Shown: one piece after another, positions 52,228-60,887 of the stretch
How positions within the stretch are numbered: position 1 is the stretch's first letter
Layout: every line of letters begins with the position of its first letter
Assembly: GCF_000455825.1 (NCBI RefSeq)
Contig: NZ_ATAO01000101.1
Coordinates: forward strand, 1-64,000
Direction: 5' to 3'
DNA: 64,000 bases
Origin: Microbacterium maritypicum MF109
GTDB lineage: Bacteria; Actinomycetota; Actinomycetes; Actinomycetales; Microbacteriaceae
Notes under the pieces: generated by a model
The model's database searches: none
What the model saw: the letters and a program-made list of their open reading frames with translations, nothing else
What the model was told of the DNA's origin: nothing
Translations under genes and position numbers: made by a program

Positions 52228-52715
52228 CTCTCACTCCGACGCAGGCCGCCTGGCGGATCGCCGCTTCCGTTCCCGACCCCGAGGTCCCCGTCCTCACGAT
52301 CGAGGACCTCGGCGTGCTCCGTGCGGTCGAGGTCGACGGCACCCGGGTGCACGTCGACATCACGCCGACGTACAGCGGCTGCCCCGCGATGGACACGATC
52401 CGAGACGATGTGATCCTCGCCCTCACCGCCGCCGGCTTCGACCGGGTCGATGTGCGGCTGGTCCTCTCGCCCGCCTGGACGACGGACTGGATGACGGAAG
52501 TCGGCAAGACGAAGCTCGCGGAGTACGGCATCGCGCCGCCCTCCGGCCGCGCCGCCGTCTCGACCGGGCCGATCCGCCTGGCGCTGAGCGTGCGCTGCCC
52601 GCGATGCGGGTCGCTCGACACCCGCGAGGTCTCCCACTTCGGCTCGACCTCGTGCAAGGCGCTCTTCGAGTGCCGCGCCTGCCTCGAGCCCTTCGACCAC
52701 TTCAAGGTGCACTGA
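52221..52715 (+). CDS. paaD: Phenylacetate degradation protein PaaD (MIP18/DUF59)
   Basis: A 164-residue protein: an N-terminal MIP18/DUF59 domain (DPEVPVLTIEDLGVLR, TYSGCPAMDTI) and a C-terminal zinc-ribbon-like part with CPRCGS and CRACLEPF. PaaD is thought to help build the iron-sulfur or di-iron centres of the epoxidase. Overlaps the end of paaC by seven bases; one base separates it from paaE. Confidence 0.94.
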   Translation: MVTLTPTQAAWRIAASVPDPEVPVLTIEDLGVLRAVEVDGTRVHVDITPTYSGCPAMDTIRDDVILALTAAGFDRVDVRLVLSPAWTTDWMTEVGKTKLAEYGIAPPSGRAAVSTGPIRLALSVRCPRCGSLDTREVSHFGSTSCKALFECRACLEPFDHFKVH

Positions 52716-52716
52716 C

Positions 52717-53880
52717 ATGTCGCTCTTCACCTCGGCGCCCGCGCCCTCGCCGCGGACGACCGCCGCACGCGCGACCTCCCCCCGGAAGCGCGCCCGTTTC
52801 CACACCCTCGTCGTCGAAGACGTGCGTCCGCTCACCGAGGATGCCGTGGAAGTGACGTTCACGGTCCCGGCCGCGCTCGCCGACGAATACGACCACCTTC
52901 CCGGTCAGTACGTCGCCCTGCGCACCACCCTCGACGGCGTCGAGGTGCGGCGCTCCTACTCGCTGTGCCGCGCACCGGAGCATCGCGACGACGGACAGGA
53001 CACCCGGCTGAGCGTCGCCGTTAAGCGCGACGAGGGCGGACTCTTCTCCACGTGGGCGCAGACAGGCCTGCACGCCGGCTTCGAGATCGACGTCATGAGC
53101 CCGCAGGGCACCTTCACCTCGGCGCTCGACGACCTCGACGACCGCCATGTGGTGGGGATCGCCGCCGGCTCCGGCATCACGCCGCTGATGGCACTCGCGC
53201 ACACGGTGCTGAACCGGTCGGACACGTCGCGGTTCACCCTGCTCTACACGAACCGCGCGACGCTCGACGTGATGTTCCTGGAAGATCTGGCCGACCTCAA
53301 GGACCGCTTCCCGACGAGGCTCGTGCTCCACCACGTGCTGTCCCGAGAGCAGCGGGCGGCTCCTGTGCTGTCCGGACGCATCGACGAGGAGAAGCTCCGC
53401 ACGATCCTCGGCACCCTCATCCCGCCCGCGACCGTCGATGAATGGTTCCTGTGCGGACCTCTCGCGCTGGTCGACCTCTGTCGCGAGGTGCTGGCCGATG
53501 TCGGGGTCGATCGCTCGCACATCCGCTTCGAGCTGTTCACGACCGGTGATGAACCGGCACGTGCGGCCCGGCCGGTGCAGGTGCGCGCCGGCGAGAAGAC
53601 CGTGCGCATCGAGGTCACGCTCGACGGTGTCTCCTCGACCGTGGAGAGCCCGGTGGATGCACACGAGTCGGTGCTCAACGCGGCGCTGCGCGTGCGGCCC
53701 GACGCTCCGTTCGCCTGCGCGGGCGGCGTCTGCGGCACGTGCCGCGCGCGCGTGATCGAGGGCAGCGTGACCATGACCGAGAACTACGCGCTCGAGCCCG
53801 ACGAGCTCGAACGCGGATTCGTGCTCACCTGCCAGTCCCACCCGACCAGCGACCGCGTGGTCGTCGACTACGACGTCTGA
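52717..53880 (+). CDS. paaE: Phenylacetyl-CoA epoxidase reductase subunit
   Basis: A 387-residue reductase: FAD domain (LPGQYVALRT, RRSYSLCRAPE), NAD(P) domain (GIAAGSGITPLMALAHT) and a C-terminal plant-type [2Fe-2S] domain with CAGGVCGTCRARV and the distal Cys in VLTCQSHP. It passes electrons from NADPH to the PaaAC di-iron site. About 30 residues longer than E. coli PaaE, the excess being an N-terminal Ala/Pro/Arg tail. Confidence 0.95.
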   Translation: MSLFTSAPAPSPRTTAARATSPRKRARFHTLVVEDVRPLTEDAVEVTFTVPAALADEYDHLPGQYVALRTTLDGVEVRRSYSLCRAPEHRDDGQDTRLSVAVKRDEGGLFSTWAQTGLHAGFEIDVMSPQGTFTSALDDLDDRHVVGIAAGSGITPLMALAHTVLNRSDTSRFTLLYTNRATLDVMFLEDLADLKDRFPTRLVLHHVLSREQRAAPVLSGRIDEEKLRTILGTLIPPATVDEWFLCGPLALVDLCREVLADVGVDRSHIRFELFTTGDEPARAARPVQVRAGEKTVRIEVTLDGVSSTVESPVDAHESVLNAALRVRPDAPFACAGGVCGTCRARVIEGSVTMTENYALEPDELERGFVLTCQSHPTSDRVVVDYDV

Positions 53881-53893
53881 CCCCGGAGGCCCC

Positions 53894-54664
53894 ATGATCG
53901 ACCTCACCATCGCCGACGACGTCGCCACGATCGTGCTGAACGCGCCGTCGAAGCGGAACGCCCTCGATGAACAGGGGCTGGCGGAACTCGACACCGCATA
54001 TGTCGAGGCGGAGACGGCGGGCGTGCGGGCCCTCGTGCTCCGTGGCGAAGGACGCGGGTTCTGCGCTGGGCGGGATATCTCCGGCGTCGACCCGCGGGAT
54101 GACGATGTGCTCGGCTACCTCGGCGGCCTCGTGACGCCGTTGCTGCAGCGGATGTCCCGGTTTCCCGCGCCGACGTTCGCCGTCGCGCACGGTGCCTGCC
54201 TCGGGGTCGGCCTCGGCCTCCTGATCGCGACCGATGTCGTGTACGTAGCCGAGTCTGCGAAGATCGGCTCCCCGTTCGCGGCGCTCGGCGCGACGCTCGA
54301 CTCCGGCGGCCACGCCCTGTTCCTCGATCGGCTCGGGGCGCACAAGACACTCGACCTCATCTACACGGGCCGCCTCATGAGCGGCGCGGAGGCCGTGGCA
54401 TCGGGCCTGTTCTCGCGCGTGTTCCCGGATGACGAGGTCGTGCAGGCGACGACGGATGCCGCAGCGACGGCGGCGCGCGGTGCCACGGCGGCGTTCCTGG
54501 CGAGCAAGGAGCTCATCGCCCGCATCCGCGACGAGCGGCTCGCGCTGTGGGATGCGGTCGGCATCGAGAACGCCGCGCAGGCCGCGCTGTGCGACACCGA
54601 CGACTACCGCGAGGGCTTCGCGGCCTTCCAGGAGAAGCGGAAGCCCGAGTTCGGCGGGCGCTGA
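53894..54664 (+). CDS. paaG: Enoyl-CoA hydratase/isomerase, PaaG-like
   Basis: A 256-residue crotonase-fold protein. Oxyanion segments are GRGFCAGRDISGV and HGACLGVGLGLLIATDVVY; the position of the second hydratase glutamate is replaced (FAALGATLDSGG), which fits the PaaG isomerase that turns the ring epoxide into oxepin-CoA. Last gene of the paaABCDE transcript, 13 bases after paaE, followed by a terminator hairpin. Confidence 0.87.
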   Translation: MIDLTIADDVATIVLNAPSKRNALDEQGLAELDTAYVEAETAGVRALVLRGEGRGFCAGRDISGVDPRDDDVLGYLGGLVTPLLQRMSRFPAPTFAVAHGACLGVGLGLLIATDVVYVAESAKIGSPFAALGATLDSGGHALFLDRLGAHKTLDLIYTGRLMSGAEAVASGLFSRVFPDDEVVQATTDAAATAARGATAAFLASKELIARIRDERLALWDAVGIENAAQAALCDTDDYREGFAAFQEKRKPEFGGR

Positions 54665-54671
54665 CGCGCCG

Positions 54672-54697
54672 CCCCGCTCACGCGTGCCCGAGCGGGG
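54672..54697 (+). terminator. Terminator after paaG
   Basis: CCCCGCTC and GAGCGGGG make a perfect eight-bp stem with a ten-base loop, seven bases after the paaG stop. No T run follows, as often in high-GC actinobacteria. Confidence 0.65.
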
Positions 54698-54711
54698 ACA
54701 CGATTCACGCG

Positions 54712-54782
54712 GCATCAGGCACTCGCGCCGCATCAGGCAGTTCGGGCGACGATCGGCCTGAATCGGCGCATCGGCCTGAATC
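54712..54782. repeat. Paired direct and inverted repeats upstream of the DNA ligase gene
   Basis: GCATCAGGCA occurs at 54712 and 54730, and ATCGGCCTGAATC at 54752 and 54770; both pairs are spaced 18 bp. The cores TCAGGC and GCCTGA are inverse complements, giving two forward and two reverse half-sites. The block ends 30 bp before the ligase -10 hexamer GACAAT (54813-54818), which itself is six bases before the ATG. Confidence 0.6.
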
Positions 54783-54824
54783 CGTCTCCTGTCCAGCGTC
54801 GGTGGCCGGTGCGACAATACCGGG

Positions 54825-56348
54825 ATGATGCTCTCCGAGGTCGTCACCACGACAGAAGAGGTCTCCGCCACGGCGTCCCGTCTCACGAAGGTCGATGCCC
54901 TGGCGCGACTGCTGGCGCGATCCGCCCCAGATGAGATCGCGACGCTCGTGGGACTGCTGCTGGCCTCCCCACGTCAGGGCCGACTCGGCGTCGGATGGCG
55001 GGGACTCACGGCCATCGAGATCGCGCACGCCGACGATCCCGCGCTGACCGTGGGCGATGTCGACGCCTCGCTCGACGCCCTCGCCGCAGCGTCCGGTTCC
55101 GGCTCGACGGCCACCCGCACGGGCATCCTCGTCGAGCTCGCGTCGCGCGCCACGGCGGCGGAGTGGGACTTCCTGGTCCGCGCCATGCTCGGCGAACTCC
55201 GCACGGGGGCGTTGTCCGGCGTGCTCCTCGACTCGATCGCGAGAGCAGCCGACCGCCCCCTCGCCCTCGTGCGTCGCGCCGCCATGCTCTCCGGCGATCT
55301 CGGCGAGACCGCCCGCATCGCACTCACCGGAGACGAAGGCGACCTCGAAGCCGTGGGTCTGCAGGTCGGACGCCCCGTCCTGCCGATGCTGGCGGCCACC
55401 GCGCCGACTCCCTCCGCCGCGCTCGAGATCACCGGCGAGGCGTCGGTCGAGTACAAGCTCGATGGCGCCCGCATCCAGGTGCACCGTCATGGCGACGAGG
55501 TCGGCGTCTACACGCGGAGCCTCGCCGACGTCACCCACCGGGTGCCGGAGCTCGTCGAGATCGTGCGCGCGCTCCCCGTCACGGATGTCATCCTCGACGG
55601 GGAGACGCTCTCGCTCGACGAGGACGGAGGGCCGCTCCCGTTCCAGGAGACGATGTCGCGGTTCGGCGCCGATGTGTCCCGCGAACTCGTCCTGCGGCCG
55701 TGGTTCTTCGATGTGCTGCACGTGGATGGGCGCGACCTGATCGACGAGCCGCTGTCCGTGCGGCTGGCCGAACTGGAACGCGTGGCCGGCGACTGGCGGA
55801 TGCCCGGCATAGTGACAGACGATGCCGAAGCCGCCGAACGTCTCTCGCGCGAGGCCCTCGCCGCGGGCCACGAAGGTGTCGTGGTCAAGGCGATCGACGC
55901 GCCCTACGCGGCCGGTCGCCGAGGCAAGTCGTGGGTCAAGGTCAAGCCTGTGCTGACCTTCGATTTGGTGGTCCTCGGCGCGGAGTGGGGTTCCGGCCGC
56001 CGTCGCGGCTGGCTCTCGAACCTGCACCTGGGGGCCCGCGACCCGGAGGGCGAGTTCGGCGAGCCCGGCGGGTTCGTCATGGTCGGCAAGACGTTCAAGG
56101 GGCTCACCGATGAACTGCTGAGGTGGCAGACCGCGGAGTTCCCCGAGCACGAGTCGCACCGCACCGCGTCGACCGTGTTCCTGCGCCCAGAGCTCGTCGT
56201 GGAGATCGCGATCGACGGCGTGCAGCGCTCACCGCGATACCCGGGAGGCATCGCGCTGCGATTCGCTCGCGTGAAGGGATACCGCACCGACAAAACCGCA
56301 GTCGAGGCCGACACGATCCAGACGCTGCGTTCGCTGCTGCACGCGTGA
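54825..56348 (+). CDS. ATP-dependent DNA ligase
   Basis: A 507-residue ligase of the Lig I / archaeal type. The N-terminal DNA-binding domain (about 1-190) is followed by the adenylation motif EYKLDGARIQVHRHGD with Lys211, motif III LDGETLS, motif IV EGVVVKAID, motif V KSWVKVKP and a C-terminal OB domain (LVVLGAEWGSGRRRGWLSNLHL). It acts in addition to the essential NAD ligase expected elsewhere; no Ku gene is near. ATG by leaderless-type promoter, second ATG at 54828. Confidence 0.93.
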   Translation: MMLSEVVTTTEEVSATASRLTKVDALARLLARSAPDEIATLVGLLLASPRQGRLGVGWRGLTAIEIAHADDPALTVGDVDASLDALAAASGSGSTATRTGILVELASRATAAEWDFLVRAMLGELRTGALSGVLLDSIARAADRPLALVRRAAMLSGDLGETARIALTGDEGDLEAVGLQVGRPVLPMLAATAPTPSAALEITGEASVEYKLDGARIQVHRHGDEVGVYTRSLADVTHRVPELVEIVRALPVTDVILDGETLSLDEDGGPLPFQETMSRFGADVSRELVLRPWFFDVLHVDGRDLIDEPLSVRLAELERVAGDWRMPGIVTDDAEAAERLSREALAAGHEGVVVKAIDAPYAAGRRGKSWVKVKPVLTFDLVVLGAEWGSGRRRGWLSNLHLGARDPEGEFGEPGGFVMVGKTFKGLTDELLRWQTAEFPEHESHRTASTVFLRPELVVEIAIDGVQRSPRYPGGIALRFARVKGYRTDKTAVEADTIQTLRSLLHA

Positions 56349-56364
56349 CCCCCGCGCAGCAGGC

Positions 56365-56874
56365 TCAGGCGGAGGGCGCGAGCCCCTGATCCTCTTCGCG
56401 GACGGTTCCACGGAACGACCACGGGAAGTCGATCCAGAGGTCGGTGTCCTTCCAGGCGAAGTCGGGCTGGATGATCGTCGACGGCTTGGTGTAGATCGTG
56501 ACCGACCGCACGTCGGCCCCCTTGTCCTTCAGCAGCTGCACGGCCAGGGCGAGCGTGCGACCCGAATCCGCGACATCGTCGACGAGCAGCACGCGGCGTC
56601 CGTCCAGGTACGCCATGTCGAGCTCGGGAGGCAGCACCTCCGGTGCGTCGAGCACGGTGCCGATGCCGGTATAGAACTCGACGTTGATCGCTCCGCAGTT
56701 CTTGGCGCCGAGACCGTAGGCGATCGCGCCTGCCGGGAGGAGTCCGCCGCGCGCGATGGCCACGACGACCTCGGGCATGAAGCCGCTGTCGAGGATGTTC
56801 CGTGCCAGATCGCGCGTCGCCGCTCCGAAGCCGTCCCAGGTGAGTGTCTCGCGCTCGATCTCTGCATCAGTCAT
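56365..56874 (-). CDS. Phosphoribosyltransferase (xanthine/guanine type)
   Basis: A 169-residue type I phosphoribosyltransferase. PRPP loop RRVLLVDDVADSGRTLALA and the N-terminal VVVAIARGGLLPAGAIAYGLG (PPi loop) are intact; the hood reads TKPSTIIQPDFAWKDTDLWIDFPW. It resembles XGPRT/Gpt-like enzymes that salvage purine bases. GAGAAT lies six bases before the ATG at 56874, so it is probably leaderless. Divergent from the TPP enzyme. Confidence 0.87.
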   Translation of the reverse strand: MTDAEIERETLTWDGFGAATRDLARNILDSGFMPEVVVAIARGGLLPAGAIAYGLGAKNCGAINVEFYTGIGTVLDAPEVLPPELDMAYLDGRRVLLVDDVADSGRTLALAVQLLKDKGADVRSVTIYTKPSTIIQPDFAWKDTDLWIDFPWSFRGTVREEDQGLAPSA

Positions 56875-56913
56875 TCCTGCATTCTCCCGCATTCCGCAAA
56901 GGTCTCCCGCCGG

Positions 56914-57037
56914 TAGACTGAGCGGGTCCGGCCCGGCCGGTGCCTGAAAAAGAGGCACGAAGCACTCCGCGAAGACGCAGAGGCGAGACACATACGGATT
57001 CCGCACTACCTCCGTCCCTGTCTCGAAAGGCTTTCGC
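56914..57037 (+). promoter_or_regulatory. Promoter and structured 5' leader of the TPP-dependent enzyme gene
   Basis: A -10-like TAGACT (56914-56919) would start a leader of about 110 bases. It contains GTGCCT/AGGCAC (56940-56958), CGAGACA/TGTCTCG (56984-57025) enclosing ACGGA/TCCGT, and a perfect hairpin CGAAAG-G-CTTTCG (57024-57036) that swallows the ribosome binding site AAAGG directly before the ATG. The last two stems share bases and cannot form fully together, as in riboswitches or attenuators. The TPP riboswitch consensus is not present. Confidence 0.55.
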
Positions 57038-58687
57038 ATGCCCACCGTGTCCGCGCACGTCGCCCTCACTCTCGCCCAGCACATCGACGCCGTGTTCGGG
57101 GTGATGGGCAATGGCAACGCCTACTTCCTCGACGCGATCGAGACGCAGACGGATGCCGTGTTCACCGCTGTCCGCCATGAACAGGGCGCCGTGGTCGCGG
57201 CCGACGCCCATTTCCGGGCGTCGGGTCGGATCGCCGCCGGCACGTCGACGTACGGCGCCGGTTTCACGAACACCCTGACCGCGCTCGCAGAAGCCGTGCA
57301 GGCGCACGTGCCGCTCGTCCTCGTCGTCGGAGACGAGCCCACGTCCGGTCCCCGCCCCTGGGACGTCGACCAGATCGCTCTCGCCTCCGCCGTGGGTGCC
57401 CGCACCTATACCGTGGGGCGTGCGGACGCCGCCGCCACCACCGTCATCGCGATCGAGCACGCCCTCACCTACCGGGTGCCCGTCGTCCTCGCGATCCCGT
57501 ACGACGTCGCGGCGCTCGAGGCGGGCGAGGTCCCGGAGGCGCCGTCTCCGCGGATCCCCGCTCCGCTCCCCCCGCGCGGGGAGTTCGCCGACGCGATGCT
57601 CGACGAGATCGCCGCCGCGCTGGCAGGTGCCGAGCGGCCGTTCCTGCTCGCCGGTCGCGGCGCGTGGCTGTCCGGAGCGAGCGCCGCGCTGGGAGACCTT
57701 GCCGCCGCGACGGGCGCCCTCACCGCATCGTCGGCTCTCGGCCGCGGGGTGTTCCCCGACACGCGCTACGACCTCGGTGTGACCGGCGGCTTCGGTGCCT
57801 ATGGCGCGATGGAGCTCGTGCGCTCCGCCGACGTCGTCGTCGTGTTCGGTGCCGCGCTGAACCAGTTCACGATGCGGTTCGGCGAACTGTTCGCTCCGGG
57901 CACGCGCGTCTTCCAGATCGACATCGCACCGGCTGCGACACACGCGCACGTCGGAGGCTTCGTGCGTGCCGACGCCCGGCTGGCCGCGGAGGACCTCGTC
58001 GCCAGGATCGGGTCAGCCGGATCGGCGAGCCCGTGGCGCGAGACGGTCGATGTCGCGTCCGCGCGCACGTACGATGCCGGCGACGAGCTCGCTCCGGACG
58101 GACGCCTCGACCCGCGCTCCGCCGCGCGCCGCATCGCCGAGCTGCTCCCGGAAGACCGCGTCGTGGTGTCCGACGGCGGGCACTTCATCGGGTGGGCGAA
58201 CATGTACTGGCCGGTCGCCGCTCCCGACCGCATGATGATGGTCGGCACCGCGTTCCAGTCGATCGGGCAGGGCTGGCCGAGCGTGGTCGGTGCGGCGTTG
58301 GCACGACGGGAATCGACCGTGGTGCTGACATCGGGCGACGGCGGTGGGCTCATGGCGATCGCGGATCTGGAATCCGCGGTGCGTGCTGCCGGCGGCCGCG
58401 GCATGGCCGTGGTCTGGAACGACGCCGCCTACGGTGCCGAGGTGAACCTCTACGGTCTCAAGGGGCTGGCGGAGGGCCCGATGCGCATTCCCGAGGTCGA
58501 CTTCGCGGCATTCGGCGCTGCGGTCGGCGCCGAGGGCGTAGTGGTGCGCGCGATTTCCGACCTCGAACGCCTCGCGAGCTGGGCGGAAGAGGACCCGGCG
58601 ACGCGCCCCTTCCTGCTCCTCGATCTGCGCATCTCCGGCGACGTGATCGCGCCCTACCAGCAGGAGATCATCCGCGTTAACTCCTGA
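57038..58687 (+). CDS. Thiamine-diphosphate-dependent enzyme, acetolactate-synthase-like
   Basis: A 549-residue protein of the pyruvate oxidase/acetolactate synthase family. The catalytic glutamate is Glu48 in VRHEQGAVVAAD; a central domain (about 190-320) precedes the TPP-binding domain with SGDGGGLMAIADLESA and VVWNDAAYGAEVN. It lacks the FAD-specific and valine-regulatory features that would define AHAS, so it is more likely a benzoylformate-decarboxylase- or sulfoacetaldehyde-type enzyme. Start behind a hairpin-covered ribosome binding site. Substrate unknown. Confidence 0.87.
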   Translation: MPTVSAHVALTLAQHIDAVFGVMGNGNAYFLDAIETQTDAVFTAVRHEQGAVVAADAHFRASGRIAAGTSTYGAGFTNTLTALAEAVQAHVPLVLVVGDEPTSGPRPWDVDQIALASAVGARTYTVGRADAAATTVIAIEHALTYRVPVVLAIPYDVAALEAGEVPEAPSPRIPAPLPPRGEFADAMLDEIAAALAGAERPFLLAGRGAWLSGASAALGDLAAATGALTASSALGRGVFPDTRYDLGVTGGFGAYGAMELVRSADVVVVFGAALNQFTMRFGELFAPGTRVFQIDIAPAATHAHVGGFVRADARLAAEDLVARIGSAGSASPWRETVDVASARTYDAGDELAPDGRLDPRSAARRIAELLPEDRVVVSDGGHFIGWANMYWPVAAPDRMMMVGTAFQSIGQGWPSVVGAALARRESTVVLTSGDGGGLMAIADLESAVRAAGGRGMAVVWNDAAYGAEVNLYGLKGLAEGPMRIPEVDFAAFGAAVGAEGVVVRAISDLERLASWAEEDPATRPFLLLDLRISGDVIAPYQQEIIRVNS

Positions 58688-58708
58688 CCTCGGCGCATCC
58701 GGTCCGCA

Positions 58709-58738
58709 ATCGGGATCGGAATCGGGATCGGGATCGGG
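58709..58738. repeat. GGGATC-type hexanucleotide repeat
   Basis: About five copies of a six-base ATCGGG/ATCGGA unit in the spacer between the TPP enzyme gene and the convergent nuclease gene. Slippage-prone low-complexity DNA; no coding role apparent. Confidence 0.75.
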
Positions 58739-58783
58739 CGATGCCGGCACGCCGCCGAGGCCGGGCCGGCACCGCCCGTCGGA

Positions 58784-60700
58784 TCATCCGTGACGCCGAC
58801 GCCGTCGCCACACGACGAGGCCGAGCCCCACGCCGAGCAGCAGCGCTCCGCCGAGGAGCAACGGCGTGCTGTCGGCACCGGTGGTGGCGAGGCTGTCACT
58901 CTTCACCGTCCCGCCCCCGGATCCGGGGGCTGCGGCGCCGCCGGTGCCGGGTCCGCCGTCCGGGGCACCCCCTGGCGATTCGCCACCGATAGAAGCGGTC
59001 ACGGTGAGCGCGACGGTCGTCTCCGCACCATCGGGGTCGATGACGACGATGCTGTGAGCCCCGGGGGATGCGTCCGCGGGAACGGTGACGGTCGCACGGA
59101 ACGCGCCCGACGCATCCGTCGTCGCCGTCCCGAGCGGCATCGGAGTCGAACGCAGCTCGATCCGCAGCGCGGTCGTGGCGGGGAAATCGGTACCCGAGAT
59201 CGTGACGTCGCTTCCGGCAGCGACCGAGGCCGCGCCGAGCTGCACGTTCGGCTGCTCGGGCTCGGGCTTCGCGCACCCCTCGTCGCAGACCGTGAAGTTC
59301 GCCAGGACCGCCTTGTGATCGGAGGGCCAGACGGCATCCGGAGTGAAGATCTCATCGGCGCTGTCGTCGACGACGCGGGCGTTGCGCACGATGGTCGACT
59401 GTGGACCGACCACGGCCGCTCCGTCGATCGAGAGCCGCCGGTCCGGCGTCGCGAAGATGTAGTCGATACGGTCGCGCTCATCCGCTTCCGGCGCCCAGGT
59501 GAGCGATGACGTGGGGAACAGGGGGTTGTCCGAAGGCCAGGTGAAGCCCGGGTTCGCCACGGGGTCGGGGTGCACCGTGCGGAAGGCGTCGATCAGTCCC
59601 CCGTCGAGCAGCGTCTGCGTCGTCTGCCAGGGGACGACGACGCCGTTGTGATCGAAGAGACCGGCGGTGGCAGCCGTCCAGTCCTGCGAGGGTGGTTCGT
59701 TGAAATCTCCGCCCACGATGGCGAGTCGTCCCGCCGCTCGCTCGGCGTCGATGTCGGAGACGAGATCCGCAGCAGCAGCGGGGCGGCCGGACTGCTCGTT
59801 CGCCTTCAGGATCGCCTCGACATCGGTCACGGGAGCGCCGAGCTTGCTCCAGGTGTTCCAGCCGGTCGGCCAGTCGCCGAGGACCTCGCCGCCGTACCCC
59901 CGCGGAAGGTAGGTCGTGTACCAGCGGTACTCCAGGTGACCGCCGTAGACGACCACCTCGGAGCCGTTCACATCGAGCACCGCTTTCGACCACCAGCGCC
60001 CGACCGTGTCGGTCGAGAGGATCGGATACCGCGAGACGATGCCGGTGTCGGTCGCAGTGAGGTGCTGATACCCGAGCAGTGCCGCGACCTGGGCGGGAGC
60101 TTGACCCACCTCGGGCAGGAACGTCACATCGGCATCGGTCTGCGTGATGATGTCGGCGATCTGCCGTGCCCCGTCGGCGACCTGCGTGCCGCCGTGCCAC
60201 ACGTTGAACGTCAGCACGTTGAGGCCGCTCTTCCCCTCGATCTCCGGCTTCGGCTCGGCAGGCGTGACGGGCGGCTCGGCGTCATCGTCCGTGACGGTGA
60301 GGTCGATGGGTCCGGCGAGCACGTTGTAGCCGTCGTCCTCGAGGAGATAGACGTCGTACTCCCCCGCTCCCATCGTCGACGAGTTGCGGGTCCACCCCTC
60401 ACGCGTCGAAGGGTTCCAGGTGACCTCACCAGCCGTGGTGGGAACGTATCGCCAGTCCAGGGACGCCGGACCACCGGGCACCACGCCGTCGCGATAGATC
60501 CCGATCCAGTTGCGGTCGTGAACAGCCGTGCCGGCATCGAACGTGAAGGTCACGGTTTCGTCGATCGCGATGCTCGGGGAGTCGACCGCGAGCGATCCGT
60601 CCGCCGCATGCGCGGGCGGGGCCACGAGGATTCCGGCGAGAGCGATGGCGGCGCCGAGGAGAGCGAGTCGTCCTGGCTTCGGCCGGGAGGGGGAGGTCAT
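58784..60700 (-). CDS. Secreted endonuclease/exonuclease/phosphatase with LAXTG sorting signal
   Basis: A 638-residue cell-wall protein. Signal peptide with AHA cleavage near residue 32; a beta-sandwich (about 33-130, FDAGTAVHDRNWIGIYRDG); an EEP domain (about 150-470) with VLTFNVWHGG, FLPEVGQAP, VVVYGGHLEY, AIVGGDFNEPP, RIDYIFATP and WPSDHKAV, i.e. the catalytic Asn, Glu, Asp and His; an Ig-like repeat (about 485-570); and at the end LATTG, a hydrophobic helix and RRRRRHG, a class E sortase signal. It could cleave DNA or phosphodiesters outside the cell. AAAGGA precedes the ATG. Confidence 0.88.
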   Translation of the reverse strand: MTSPSRPKPGRLALLGAAIALAGILVAPPAHAADGSLAVDSPSIAIDETVTFTFDAGTAVHDRNWIGIYRDGVVPGGPASLDWRYVPTTAGEVTWNPSTREGWTRNSSTMGAGEYDVYLLEDDGYNVLAGPIDLTVTDDDAEPPVTPAEPKPEIEGKSGLNVLTFNVWHGGTQVADGARQIADIITQTDADVTFLPEVGQAPAQVAALLGYQHLTATDTGIVSRYPILSTDTVGRWWSKAVLDVNGSEVVVYGGHLEYRWYTTYLPRGYGGEVLGDWPTGWNTWSKLGAPVTDVEAILKANEQSGRPAAAADLVSDIDAERAAGRLAIVGGDFNEPPSQDWTAATAGLFDHNGVVVPWQTTQTLLDGGLIDAFRTVHPDPVANPGFTWPSDNPLFPTSSLTWAPEADERDRIDYIFATPDRRLSIDGAAVVGPQSTIVRNARVVDDSADEIFTPDAVWPSDHKAVLANFTVCDEGCAKPEPEQPNVQLGAASVAAGSDVTISGTDFPATTALRIELRSTPMPLGTATTDASGAFRATVTVPADASPGAHSIVVIDPDGAETTVALTVTASIGGESPGGAPDGGPGTGGAAAPGSGGGTVKSDSLATTGADSTPLLLGGALLLGVGLGLVVWRRRRRHG

Positions 60701-60887
60701 TGCGAGGAGGTCCTTTCGAAGCGCGGTCCGTCGCGACGGTACGGGCGTCGGATGACCGGCTCGTGACCTCGAGGTGAATGCCGGTGGCGGGTGGCACGGA
60801 GAACGGCTGCCGGAGCGTCGTCGCGGGAGGTTCGAACCACCATGGGCATCGTCCGCTCCGCCGGCTCTCCCCTGGCAGACTCGGACC

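Noticed and set aside
54825..56348. Part of a Ku/LigD end-joining system
   Set aside because: The ligase has no polymerase or nuclease domain and no Ku gene is adjacent; a general ATP-dependent ligase is the safer call.
56927..57037. TPP riboswitch before the TPP-dependent enzyme
   Set aside because: The conserved CUGAUGAGA and ACCUGAUCUGG-type segments are absent; kept only as an unclassified structured leader.
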